This document shows, piece after piece, positions 18,701 through 25,046 of a stretch of 34,800 nt of DNA (positions are counted from its first letter, which is position 1; every line of letters starts with the position of its first letter). The notes beneath the pieces were generated by a model that was given only the letters and a program-made list of their open reading frames with translations, had not been told where the DNA came from and ran no database searches. The position numbers and the translations under genes were made by a program. The DNA lies in assembly GCA_900542125.1 (NCBI GenBank), contig UQMO01000024.1, positions 1 to 34,800 of the forward strand, read 5' to 3'. This DNA comes from an uncultured Collinsella sp. GTDB taxonomy: Bacteria; Actinomycetota; Coriobacteriia; Coriobacteriales; Coriobacteriaceae.

Positions 18701-21700
18701 GCATCGAACACCTGCGCCTCGTAGCCCTTCTGGGACTCCGGCAGGGTGAACTTAAACGTAAACGTCAGATCCTCGTTATTCGCATCCTTAGTGGGTGCAG
18801 TAAGACCAGTATCTGCCGTCACCGTCTTGGTCACCTGCAGAGGTGCCACGCGACAATCGGTATACTGCACGGCCGTCGCCGTGGTAAAGAGATGATTGAG
18901 CTGGAGCGTGCCCAGGTTAGTACGAGCCTTGGAGGCATCATCGATATATGATGAGTCGTCCTCTTGGTAGAGGGCCATACGGTTGATACCCGTATCGGCA
19001 AAGATCGTCGCCAGCTGGCCGTCGCGGACGCCCTTGTCCTCGACATAACGCAGAACGGTCTTGGTGCCCTGAGGCGCCTTGTCATAACGCATGTGCATCA
19101 AGTCGTCCGCCAGAGAAGGCGTCACTCCCTCGGCGGTGCTCGTCTGGCCCCACGTCAGGTTACCCTTGACATCTGCACCAGTCGCGCTCTGCAGCTTGCC
19201 CTTGATGTGTGTAAGCGTGTTGTCGATCGAGTCAGGAGAGCCAAACTGCGCCAACGAGGCAATCAGCGAGCCCGGGCCGCTCATACTGCGCACGCCGTCG
19301 TTCTTCTCACCGGCATCCACGTACACGCCCGAATCGTCCACGATCACCTTGGTAATGGTGGAATTTATCTCGTAGCCATCCGGGCTCAACGATTCGCGCA
19401 GATAGTACGTACCCTTGATAAGGGGCGCATGCTTTATCGAATCGAGCGGGAAGCATGCAGCACCCTCAATGTCATACGGATAGGTCATGCCGTTTGCCTG
19501 CACGGTGTCATACGGCTCGGCATTGGGCTTGATGGCATACGTGCTGGGGCTTTCGCCGGTAACGTCGTCGGACTTATACAGTTCAAACGTCGCGCCGTTC
19601 ACAGGCTTGCCCAGGTCGTCGATCTTCTGCACAAACAGACGGTTCTGAACGTTCGTAAGGTGGATCACGGTTGAGAACTGCCTGTTTATCGACAGGTATT
19701 GAACCATGGAGGTGTTCTCCGTGGTTGCCTCTGCCAGAGACGACGCCGTGGTGTGATACGCCGCCACGGTATATTCGGACTTCGACTTGTCCTCCATCAT
19801 GGCGGCATACTTCTCGATATCGCCGGGCAGCGACCTGACCGTCACCTCGTAATCGCCCTTGGTGTTGACGGCAAAGACGCTCGTGTCCGCCGATTTGGCA
19901 GCCTCGACTGCGCCCTCAATGCCGTGTTTGGAGCACAGTTTGTAGCCATCGAGCGGATTGCCCTTGACCGCCGTCCATGCGTCTTCGCTTGTGTGGTCCT
20001 CGCCCGCACCGGTGAGCTTGAGCACAACGGCAAAGGTCGTACCCGAACTAATGGGATTTTTCTTATTGTCTTTTGTTTCTTTGGACAGGGAGATGGTCTC
20101 CTTGGCGGCCAGATAGCCACCGTTCAGCCACATGCGGCTGCCTGTCCATGGGCTGCCGTCGGCCGTGGTGACCGTTGTTTCCGGTGCAACAACCACGCCG
20201 CCCGTGCCGCTCGCAGCTTCCTTGTACTGCAGATGCAGCTCACCTGACTTTGCGGAGGTCGACGAGGTCAGACTCGAGCGGTACCCCGCGGGCAGGCTTA
20301 TCTCTTTGAGTACAAAGTAATCGCTTTGGCTGGTATTGTGCTCTTCGTCGAAAGAAAGAACGGAGCCATCCGCCTTTTTAAGTATCAGCTGACCCCTGTC
20401 TTTCGTCGTGCCCTGAGCGATGAGTTCGCCCTCGTTCCAGTCGACACTTGGTCCACCGGACCGATACAACGCGAAGGTTGCATCATTGACCGCCTCGCCG
20501 TTCTGGTTGACCTTCTCAACCTCAGATGACGGCAGGGTAGTGAGGTTGAACTTGAGCGACATGTTCGATGCACCCGCGCCACGCTCCAGATAGAAGAAAC
20601 TCAGCGTGTGCTTGGTGCTGTTGCTGAAGGTGTCGCCGGTGAAGTTGGTGGTATCCGCGCCGGCAGCTTGGAACTTCGCCTTGATGTTGGTTGTTTCGAT
20701 TTCTTTCTTGGTTCCATTCGCACCGTCAATATGACCGACTTTCACTTCACCGGTAGCAAAGTTGATCTTGAGCGTTGCCTTCTCGTGAATGCCGCCCAGA
20801 TCGCCCACAAGCACGCCATCGATATACACCCATACGTCGTCGTCGCCCGAGAACTCAAAGATCATGTCTTTGTTATCGGCGGTCTTGCCACCGTTAGGCT
20901 GGACAAACTCCGTGGTCATGGACATGCCAAAGTGATGGTTGAGCTGATCGTTCGTTCCGTCCGTTATTTTTAAAGGAGAGAGCTGGCTGTTCTTTTCTTC
21001 AAAAACCTTGTCAGCCGAGTCAAAGGGGAAGAACTGACCCAAATTATCACTTGATACGCTGTCCTTATAAACACCCGCTTTATCGTAGACGTTAAAGGAA
21101 TTCGTTGTGTAGTTATACACGGCATAGTTGCCTTTAGAACCGTACGAGTCGTAAACGTAGTATCCGTTCTCAAGTTGGAAAAGGCCCTGCACGTTGTTGT
21201 AGACGGCTTTGCCGTCCTGCTGGTGATTTTCCTGGCTGGCGTTGTTAAAGAGGTATGCGAGCGATTCGTCAGTGTACTTATCGCTCGAACCGTAGGAGGT
21301 ATACGTACCGGCATCGATCGACGGGTAACCGCCTACCAGCTTCTTCTTCACAAAAGAAAGGCGTCCGGAACCATCAATAACGCTTTTGCCCGTCCATTTG
21401 TTAATGCCCGTGCCTGCGCCACTATTGAACTTGAGCTGATGGTCTTTATTGATGCCGGTGTTGTTATTCTTGTTGTCGTTGTTTATGTTCTTCGAGCTAT
21501 CGTTGTCGCCGTCCACGACCCAGTAGTCGAACAGATTGACCGTGGTGCCGGTAGGATTCACGGTCTGCACGGTATGGTTGCTCAAGGGAACCGTCTGGTC
21601 GGCCGACGCGGTCGTCGCACCAAGCATGAGCGCGCACGCTGCCAACGGAACGGTCAAAACCCTTAGAGCACGCTTGGCTGTATTGGTTTTTGTGCCCAAA

Positions 21701-21741
21701 GGCTTCAGGATTTCTCGAGCTTTCGCATATACGCGATTCAT
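9739..21741 (-). CDS. Giant wall-anchored adhesin, 4000 aa, fibro-slime head and about 15 isopeptide domains
   Basis: A single frame codes for a 4000-residue surface protein. The signal peptide is about 1-47 (cleavage after TTASA). A fibro-slime domain is at about 255-400, with FSGDDDVWVYIDGVLVGDLGG. SpaA/Cna-B-like folds lie at about 403-520 and 700-845. Streptococcal-pilin (Spy0128/FctA) isopeptide domains start near 1137, 1290, 1449, 1613, 1800, 1963, 2105, 2264, 2820, 3073, 3225, 3386, 3528, 3686 and 3807. Most open with a K-(T/K/A)-L-x-G-R motif, carry a central (S/T)E and end F-(T/V)-N-x-Y, which supplies the Lys, Glu and Asn of a self-made cross-link. Two DUF11-like repeats are at about 2425-2685. 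DUF5979-like segments lie near 965-1130, 2687-2812 and 2953-3062. A Gly/Ser/Pro linker leads to MPDTGD (3965-3970), a hydrophobic helix and RKRR. The ATG has GGGGAGG before it. It probably acts as a long, protease-resistant fibre. The ligand is unknown. Confidence 0.95.
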   Translation of the reverse strand: MNRVYAKAREILKPLGTKTNTAKRALRVLTVPLAACALMLGATTASADQTVPLSNHTVQTVNPTGTTVNLFDYWVVDGDNDSSKNINNDNKNNNTGINKDHQLKFNSGAGTGINKWTGKSVIDGSGRLSFVKKKLVGGYPSIDAGTYTSYGSSDKYTDESLAYLFNNASQENHQQDGKAVYNNVQGLFQLENGYYVYDSYGSKGNYAVYNYTTNSFNVYDKAGVYKDSVSSDNLGQFFPFDSADKVFEEKNSQLSPLKITDGTNDQLNHHFGMSMTTEFVQPNGGKTADNKDMIFEFSGDDDVWVYIDGVLVGDLGGIHEKATLKINFATGEVKVGHIDGANGTKKEIETTNIKAKFQAAGADTTNFTGDTFSNSTKHTLSFFYLERGAGASNMSLKFNLTTLPSSEVEKVNQNGEAVNDATFALYRSGGPSVDWNEGELIAQGTTKDRGQLILKKADGSVLSFDEEHNTSQSDYFVLKEISLPAGYRSSLTSSTSAKSGELHLQYKEAASGTGGVVVAPETTVTTADGSPWTGSRMWLNGGYLAAKETISLSKETKDNKKNPISSGTTFAVVLKLTGAGEDHTSEDAWTAVKGNPLDGYKLCSKHGIEGAVEAAKSADTSVFAVNTKGDYEVTVRSLPGDIEKYAAMMEDKSKSEYTVAAYHTTASSLAEATTENTSMVQYLSINRQFSTVIHLTNVQNRLFVQKIDDLGKPVNGATFELYKSDDVTGESPSTYAIKPNAEPYDTVQANGMTYPYDIEGAACFPLDSIKHAPLIKGTYYLRESLSPDGYEINSTITKVIVDDSGVYVDAGEKNDGVRSMSGPGSLIASLAQFGSPDSIDNTLTHIKGKLQSATGADVKGNLTWGQTSTAEGVTPSLADDLMHMRYDKAPQGTKTVLRYVEDKGVRDGQLATIFADTGINRMALYQEDDSSYIDDASKARTNLGTLQLNHLFTTATAVQYTDCRVAPLQVTKTVTADTGLTAPTKDANNEDLTFTFKFTLPESQKGYEAQVFDANGKPAGESFKLNNGDTHSIKAGETIRVYDLKQGDSYSVSELTTKGESAGGNVLASIVNTVTGSADDSVLPAGFSLVSRKAGGVEQSGAGNTIEGKIVALVDGKIPASNKLEFVNNYSASSVTQNALSVKKALNGRDWNDSDTFTVQLAAKDGVPMPNGAKSQVSTVEITEKAPTEKIGDITYKTATFGDITYTKPGTYTYTISEVIPGSDAGAGGISYSAASYTATVVVEDNHAGALFVKSVTVMQERNDAGVETKKEITDKVATFTNHYDEHEKNIIIHAQKNLIDKAGTFPLAQNTFGFKLEGMGGYANASATFSPDTVDTSIKAPMPQGAEGNIAIVGNDDNGPVAWPPISYTAMADAGRAYVYKLTENSGKAAGMTYDESVYYAVVRNAKKGADFQTSIEYYKVLADDSVEQLVTNATPSFTNIYSVESTSATLQGQKTLSGRDWNQGESYAFNLAAATDDAGATGLGKTTKQAVTDGAVAIGVNRAVASAPATGRVASFAFGTEAAPTVTFNRAGTFSFNITEKAAQDGQAGMSMDKHTARATVVVTDLDESGNHTGKLRVSSVTYANTGASDADKAVTDKAAFTNAYHASGTFGGVTVSKTLEGRASTAGQFTFAVTGLWYNGVQMSVDGAEANLSNKAAKAGVSGAVVGASGAEKLFARKLTEQDLGHTFAYRIHENQPATAAGYTYDTGDAIVLVKVLARGDDPAKLYTVTTVLKGAGVTAVLGDAGDASALTDEKIAELKQDANTYVQQYDAGRAGTTTPAVSFVNRYTASLDYGTAGGLQIEKTLTYPKDATIFGSPKSTFRYIVKPADETSASKVGISTNGKVFETANVEANAPKTVSLVPAGGLTFTQDDAGKTFTYTVSEIDDKATGYTYDETVHTVRAVVADNGDGTLRVTTSVSKQVDGKDELEGQWIYPSDATSTGVATVKFKNTYTVAEAATYTPSVTKVVAGANAPDKFTFAMTAADDVTKAAIDGKLITGSSMSAENGYAEKKQTKEGLKDGEHYQLDFSKLTFNKPGTYKFAINEVAANSGLGEWKYDQHVYTVTVTVTDEGGKLVARADGTTGSEGFIFTNSYQTSTSYELQGGLEIVKTLNGHDLHAGMFGFTVTGEDDASIEKLNKLLRADEGKLTVTNDEPQADGTSHTGILGGLTFATGDADKTFAYKIVENGGGRGGYTYDSTYWKVEIAVKKRDNGSLYTVTTVKHYDANDVEEPRDANTFSSESGTAKAQVSFTNSYIATGTFDGLAAEKVMDSGDKIEAGQYTFDLYAEKTDGSLEKMDEGKTQASDNGIATVDFGKVNFKLGGALGGSHELTIDLAGAVKDGVATKQHNADHTTTYSFNLVAKERLANLPEGVRPVDTSATCRVLLEVTDNNNGKLTSKVTYRNGTENGKIVFHNTRDKVKTIGTVAKPDVDIDGQLLSVGDSYVYTINWVNTEADANGNLVPANVTVTDKLPAGVVFEAFEGECADKGAASGQLLSWNLGEQPAGSHGSVRVRVKITEDAVKGVQGAVGTVNNAATIRVGDKSYTGTTTNYVPKKSESDAQDSNGSGVALGDELTYTIGYKNTESEPATVTITDTVPAGTKFVEFAGDHKDVGSRDNDGNLTWTLTDVPAGKEGTVQFKVRVTEDAFKSGGASGNISNQASVTVGNNPAVKTNTTTDEVSDGRLTLSKTVTAAEGITAPNKAFTFKVLLYQADGTTPLAGTFAYAGRPSGTNGTYVSGQIKSGDTIALKAGGSVTVTLPIGAHYEVQELDSKGELMTSEDGFAVVDKANSQKGTVGQATQVGFTNVYSVESTKVENAFKVQKKISGRNWMTSDAFTMTLTAQGEAPMPKGVKDGVSTIGLHKDAQVGNFGTIEYTKPGTYTYVITEQSGDEAALTFSKATYRATVTVTDNGAGKLSAKTKIAQLTDDAGDAVERTVEAAVFTNTAKTGSLTVKKTVVGGDSQREFGFTVALADGDGGPVSGTFGKGEHAVTFTDGKATFTLKDGGEKTIAGLPVGACYTVTEDAAEGYTTTVNGADGSKAEGAVTEDGATVAFTNTYGTATEGRDVSTAGLFTKTLEGRDWAEGDSFQFTLTGEGGAPMPDGSKTVSVTAAAGTKAGDRVAFDFGSIRYTLDELKDAEFAEVGGKRVRAKTFTYTVREVRPDDGSVIAGVAYDGHVATMTVTVTDDGSGNLTATTPAIAEVSGGDFVNTYTTGLEYSARAGVRLSKTLSGRAMEAGQFAFTVTADAETAAKLGLKTDKDAYAVAAADDGKADLVDLIGGAAKSDVKFTDADAGKTYRFTVTETKLGGEGYTNDTAPRTVTIAPGYDAATGELTVTTTVAKDGVEVARSEVSTADDVMAPPVPVTVAFQNSYEATGTLGGEGDAAINATKTLTGRAAAAGEFSFSVRDARGNVVATATNRASGDGEAAGLTFSPIAYTTDALERMVADGTATRAADGSWAIPYTVSEDGTDRLSAGVTATASSFDITVKVTDNGKSGLDVSVVYPEGSGDTLSFVNGYGTNEATVDLAGTKTLALGQAGLGLTQDDIAGKYTFKITPLDGAPAPVDASGKTVTEATNDAAGNVELGHVTFKQPSDLDDVEIDRDGLRTKTFAYRVSESGSVDGVVNDATATRTFTVKVVEDTNAGTLVAEVLPAEGTPEGKGAFEFTNTYGVNPTPSSVTDQIKVSKKLKGRDLAEGEFEFRLVEIAADGSESVAATGKNAADGTVALSPVTYTAPGMHSYELREVAGTAGGVTYDKATYRVRTTVTDAKNGALAVKHELADAEGNPTGDDSVTFTNGYEAAPVTLKLGAAKVLKGAELKAGQFSFELKSRDGKVMSTAKNAADGSVTFDALTFKQAGTYTFTVSEVDDGQAHVTYDKAVHKIVVTVSDEAADGSKTGYLSAKVSYEGDANLPPVFTNSYAENPGTPGTPENPGTPGGGSDGGSDNGSGSGSSGDGSKGGMPDTGDRSLPVEALGAMAGIGALAVAGGAVLYRKRR

Positions 21742-21814
21742 GAAGGCCTCCCCAAATCCATGAGGACGGCAAGCAGTAGCTCGTTATATGTGTGTCGTCG
21801 TCCCCATCGATGCA

Positions 21815-21845
21815 AATATACGCCCCCCCCCGCGCAGAAACGCAA
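21815..21845 (-). promoter_or_regulatory. Promoter-like site with a 9-base poly-G tract upstream of the giant adhesin
   Basis: On the minus strand TTGCGT (21845-21840) and TATATT (21820-21815) are 19 bases apart, and nine G (21831-21823) lie inside that spacer. A 19-base spacer is longer than the usual 17. Loss of two G by slippage would restore 17, so this could be a phase-variable promoter. The -35 match is only three of six. If transcription instead starts at the upstream site, the tract lies in the leader RNA. Confidence 0.45.
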
Positions 21846-21858
21846 GGCGGGTCATCGC

Positions 21859-21886
21859 AATATACTTAAAATTGTAGCAATTTAAA
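21859..21886 (-). promoter_or_regulatory. Upstream promoter candidate of the giant adhesin
   Basis: On the minus strand TTTAAA (21886-21881), a 16-base spacer and TATATT (21864-21859) stand in an AT-rich island that contrasts with the GC-rich surroundings. This would give a leader of about 110 bases containing the poly-G tract. Confidence 0.45.
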
Positions 21887-22010
21887 CGACCCACTATTCC
21901 GCGTCAGGTTGCCACTCGGTCGTCAAATCGAACCATTCGCGCCATCAAAGGGGTTCGGCGGGATAAAACCGTCGGCAATCTTTATCCCCACAGCCCCACA
22001 AGGTAGCTAA

Positions 22011-22080
22011 TTTGGGACGGGGCTTTTTTGACTACTTGGGCAATCAGATCGGCATGTAGTCAAAATAGCCCCGTCCCAAA
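22011..22080. repeat. Palindromic element 1 (25-bp arms)
   Basis: The arms 22011-22035 (TTTGGGACGGGGCTTTTTTG then ACTAC) and 22056-22080 are reverse complements with one mismatch in 25, around a 20-base loop. No gene is present. It is one of three such units in the 650-base gap between the adhesin and the TadA fusion gene. Confidence 0.85.
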
Positions 22081-22098
22081 AAGACTGGTCTGACACTG

Positions 22099-22260
22099 CG
22101 CCACGAAAAGGGCCCATCTACTACGTTTAGGCCGCAGGGGTCGACCATAGCCGGGTTTTTTGAAAATCGGCAAGCTCTCTGCCTGCGGTTTTATTTTCGC
22201 AAATTCCGGGATGGTCGAGGATGCCCGGTTAAACGTAGTAGATAGCCGCCTTTTGTGGCG
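22099..22260. repeat. Palindromic element 2 (branched, 162 bases)
   Basis: The outer arms begin CGCCAC and end ATCTACTACGTTTA: the 14-base part is exact (22116-22129 with 22230-22243) and the CGCCAC tips also pair, with a mismatched stretch between. Inner pairs add CCGCAGG (22132-22138) with CCTGCGG (22192-22198), and TCGACCAT (22141-22148) with ATGGTCGA (22211-22218). It could fold into a branched hairpin on either strand. No coding frame fits. Confidence 0.75.
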
Positions 22261-22310
22261 AACGGTCCAATTCGAGGCTCAAGCCAGCCAGCTTCGGATG
22301 GCCATTCTCG

Positions 22311-22378
22311 AAGTTGCGGTGGAATAGTTCCTGTTGGCTGCTCGGGCTGCAAAAACAGGAACTATTTCACCGCAACTT
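22311..22378. repeat. Palindromic element 3 (25-bp arms), likely end of the TadA fusion transcript
   Basis: The arms 22311-22335 (AAGTTGCGGTGGAATAGTTC then CTGTT) and 22354-22378 are reverse complements with one mismatch in 25, around an 18-base loop. CTCGA/TCGAG extends the stem past a bulge. It starts about 15 bases after the stop codon of the minus-strand gene at 22394, so it may stop that transcript, though no T-run follows. Confidence 0.8.
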
Positions 22379-22393
22379 ATCGAGGGATGAGTT

Positions 22394-24175
22394 TTAGATG
22401 CGGGCGAGGTCGTAGGCTTGGGCGGCTGCTTCGCCGGCGCAGACAAGGTTGACGGTGGCTTCCTGCGGATCGAGTGCTTGGTCGAGGGGCATGGGCTTGC
22501 GACAAATCGGCAGCACCAGGTCGACACCCTGTTCGTACACCGCATCTAGGTTGTCGGCGCGGCCGCCCACAACGGCGATCACCGGCTTGCCATATCGCTT
22601 CGCACGACGAGCCACACCCACCGGCGCCTTGCCGGCAGCGGACTGTTCGTCCATGTTGCCCTCGCCCGTTATGACCAGATCGACATCGCGCACGCGCTCG
22701 TCAAATCCCACGAGATCGAGCACCGTCTCCACACCCGAGCGTAGCTCCGCGCCGAGTGCCAACAAGGCAGCCCCCAGCCCGCCGGCAGCGCCCGCGCCGG
22801 GCACGCCGAGCACCGAGCCAAATGTCCGCGCACCCTCGGGCAAGCGCAACAACCCCTGAGCTCGCGCCTCGAAAATTGCCGCGTCGAGCAAGCGACCGTA
22901 GCCGACCATCCAGCTGTCGTACCTGCTCAGCGCCTCGGCATCATCCGCCGGCAGACCCTTCTGTCCGCCAAACACTGCAAGCGCGCCGCGACGCCCTACG
23001 AGCGGATTCTCGACATCCGAAAGCACAACGATACGAGCGCCATCCAAAGCCTGCAGCGCTGGCGCCAAATCAACGCTCGCCACCCGCTCAAGTCCGGCAA
23101 GACCGGGGGCGACATCGCAGCCCTGGTCATCGACCACACGCGCGCCCAGCACCTGCAGCATGCCGGCGCCACCGTCGTTGGTGGCGCTACCGCCCAGACC
23201 AATATAGATAGTCTTTGCGCCCGTGCGAACCGCGCGAAGCATGAGCTCGCCCACGCCATAGGTTGTAGCAACCAGCGCCGACGACTCCGTGCAAGGCGAG
23301 TATCCAATGCCGGCCGCCTCGGCCATCTCGATGACCGCGGACTCCCGCTCGACATCAACCAGCATCCGGGCAGACGTGCGCTTGCCCAAGGGACCTGCCA
23401 CCTCGCAGGTCACAATCTCACCGCCGCACGCGGCGATGGCGTCGAGCGTTCCCTCGCCACCATCTGCCAGCGGCAATGCGCGCACCTCGGCATCGGGCCA
23501 AACGCGTCGTACGCCTTCGGCAACCGCCGCCTCTGTCTGCGCACTCGAAACACTGCCCTTAAAGGAGTCGATCGCCAGCAGCACACGGCGGGGCCGGCGG
23601 CACGCAGGACCAAAGTTGAGCGCCGTGCCAGCATCCTCACCGGCACCTGCAAGCGCTGCGGCGTGAGCGGCGTGTGCTTCAAGATCGGCCCCACAACCGC
23701 AATCAGCGCCGCCCGCTCCGCGCAGACCGCCAAAATAGCTACTCAGCAGCTCGCGGCATTCATCCGCCAGGACCCCAGCCGTCACGTTAAACCGATGATT
23801 CAGGCGCGAATCGGCATTCAGGTCATACAGCGAACCCAGTGCGCCGGCCTTGGCATCAGCCGCGCCATACACGCAGCGTCCGACGCGCGCGTTGACCATA
23901 AGGCCCGCACACATGCAGCAGGGCTCGAGCGTCACGTAGACCGTGCAATCGGAAAGGCGCCAGCGACCGAGCGACCGAGCGGCAGCGCACAGGGCCGCAA
24001 ACTCGGCATGAGCCGAAGGATCCTGATCGAGCTCGCGCCGATTGTGCGCCCTCGCGACGATCTCGCCGTCGCGCACCACTACGGCTCCGATGGGCACCTC
24101 GCCCACCGCCGCGGCAGCGCGAGCCTCCGCCAGCGCCTCGCGCATGAACTTCTCGTCGATTTCGGTGATCGTCAT
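22394..24175 (-). CDS. tadA: Fusion of tRNA adenosine deaminase (TadA) and glycerate kinase
   Basis: One 593-residue frame joins two enzymes. Residues 1-150 are TadA, which turns A34 of tRNA-Arg(ACG) to inosine: zinc ligands H56 and the HAE motif with E58, then LEPCCMC with C86 and C89. A Gly/Ala-rich linker (about 152-195) follows. Residues 196-593 are a GarK/GlxK-type glycerate 2-kinase: DSFKGSVSS, LADGGEGT (237-243), GLGGSATNDGGAG (327-338), SDVENP, FGGQKG and TGEGNMDEQSAAGK. This kinase makes 2-phosphoglycerate from glycerate. No stop, frameshift or internal ribosome site breaks the join. The start is ATG 24175, with AGGGAAGG upstream; a 17-codon extension lacks family similarity. Standalone TadA is about 150-170 residues and standalone kinase about 380, so both halves look complete. 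The linker may be cleaved or simply flexible. Confidence 0.93.
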   Translation of the reverse strand: MTITEIDEKFMREALAEARAAAAVGEVPIGAVVVRDGEIVARAHNRRELDQDPSAHAEFAALCAAARSLGRWRLSDCTVYVTLEPCCMCAGLMVNARVGRCVYGAADAKAGALGSLYDLNADSRLNHRFNVTAGVLADECRELLSSYFGGLRGAGGADCGCGADLEAHAAHAAALAGAGEDAGTALNFGPACRRPRRVLLAIDSFKGSVSSAQTEAAVAEGVRRVWPDAEVRALPLADGGEGTLDAIAACGGEIVTCEVAGPLGKRTSARMLVDVERESAVIEMAEAAGIGYSPCTESSALVATTYGVGELMLRAVRTGAKTIYIGLGGSATNDGGAGMLQVLGARVVDDQGCDVAPGLAGLERVASVDLAPALQALDGARIVVLSDVENPLVGRRGALAVFGGQKGLPADDAEALSRYDSWMVGYGRLLDAAIFEARAQGLLRLPEGARTFGSVLGVPGAGAAGGLGAALLALGAELRSGVETVLDLVGFDERVRDVDLVITGEGNMDEQSAAGKAPVGVARRAKRYGKPVIAVVGGRADNLDAVYEQGVDLVLPICRKPMPLDQALDPQEATVNLVCAGEAAAQAYDLARI

Positions 24176-24207
24176 CGTTCGCCTTCCCTGTTGCAAATTC
24201 AAAACGA

Positions 24208-24216
24208 TGCTATCAT
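24208..24216 (+). promoter_or_regulatory. Extended -10 promoter of tRNA-Ser
   Basis: TGCTATCAT is an extended -10 element about 10 bases before the mature tRNA start. A TTGCAA hexamer at 24191-24196 is only 14 bases upstream of the -10, so the extended form probably carries the site. Confidence 0.45.
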
Positions 24217-24226
24217 TACGACTCAC

Positions 24227-24316
24227 GGAGAGATGGCAGAGCGGTTGAATGCGGCGGTCTTGAAAACCGTTGAGCGCGAGAGCGTTCCGGGGGTTCGAAT
24301 CCCCCTCTCTCCGCCA
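24227..24316 (+). tRNA. tRNA-Ser (anticodon UGA)
   Basis: The acceptor stem GGAGAGA pairs with TCTCTCC, with discriminator G and an encoded CCA at 24314-24316. The anticodon arm GGTCTTGAAAACC holds TGA. A long variable arm (GAGCGCGAGAGCGTTC) is typical of the serine class. The T arm is GGGGGTTCGAATCCCCC. Total length is 90 with CCA. The tRNA reads UCA and other UCN codons. Confidence 0.97.
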
Positions 24317-24319
24317 CTT

Positions 24320-24916
24320 TTAGTGATGCACCGGTGTCATGGTCCGCTCGAACAGCGCATCGACAACGTCGGCTATCTCAGGTCGACGCTCCAGATCGTG
24401 GCCCGATTCCCACCATATCGTGAAAAGTCGAATAATACCGCCGGCGACAAACTCAGACGTCGTCTCGAGTGACACGGGGGCCAGGGCATCCTCGGCAAGC
24501 ACGTTCATCACACGCTCGCGGATGGAGCGAGCAATGCGGTCGCAAATAACGTTGGTCAACATGCCCGACATGCTGCTTGCCAAAATGTTATCCATGAGCC
24601 GCTCGTGCGTCAGAATCAAATCCATGGCATCGTCCAAAATCGCGTGTCGAAGCGCGCGCACGTCCTCGGCAGATACCGCGCCGGCCTCATCGGGCTGTTT
24701 TTGCGGCAAGCCCGACATAAGCTCATCGATATAAAAGGCAAAGTAATCGTTCTTGTCGCGAAAATGCTTGTAGAACGTCGTGCGGCGAATCATGGCGCGG
24801 TCGCACAGCATGGCAACCGTCAGGTCCTCAAAACGATGCTCCTCGAGAAGCTCGGTGAAGGCATCGAACAGGGCGCGGTAGGTTTTCTTAATGCGAAGGT
24901 CCACTGGTATCGCCAT
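24320..24916 (-). CDS. TetR/AcrR-family transcriptional regulator
   Basis: This 198-residue protein has an N-terminal helix-turn-helix: FEDLTVAMLCDRAMIRRTTFYKHFRDKNDYF at about 29-59 is the TetR pattern, with the recognition helix TTFYKHF. The C-terminal ligand domain resembles the TetR_C_7 group, whose ligands are mostly unknown. The likely start is ATG 24916 (MAIPVDLRIKKTYRAL). A GTG four codons later would begin VDLRIKKTY and also fits the family. A longer open frame reaches 25177, but its upstream part crosses the intergenic region and is not family-like. The gene faces lemA across 200 bases and its stop is only three bases from the tRNA 3' end on the other strand. The target is unknown; the dyad before lemA is a candidate site. 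Confidence 0.88.
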   Translation of the reverse strand: MAIPVDLRIKKTYRALFDAFTELLEEHRFEDLTVAMLCDRAMIRRTTFYKHFRDKNDYFAFYIDELMSGLPQKQPDEAGAVSAEDVRALRHAILDDAMDLILTHERLMDNILASSMSGMLTNVICDRIARSIRERVMNVLAEDALAPVSLETTSEFVAGGIIRLFTIWWESGHDLERRPEIADVVDALFERTMTPVHH

Positions 24917-25046
24917 CCTCAGGGCAAAGACAACACTCGTCAATCTGTCGCATATCTTACACCTGTACCTCGCGCGCTTTGCCCCGGTACCGACCCCGCC
25001 GAAAACATAACGCTTGCCGGAAAGTTCGGCACGGCAAAACGTTGTG

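Noticed and set aside
22011..22378. CRISPR array
   Set aside because: The repeats here are inverted pairs of three different sequences, not direct repeats with unique spacers, and there are no cas genes.
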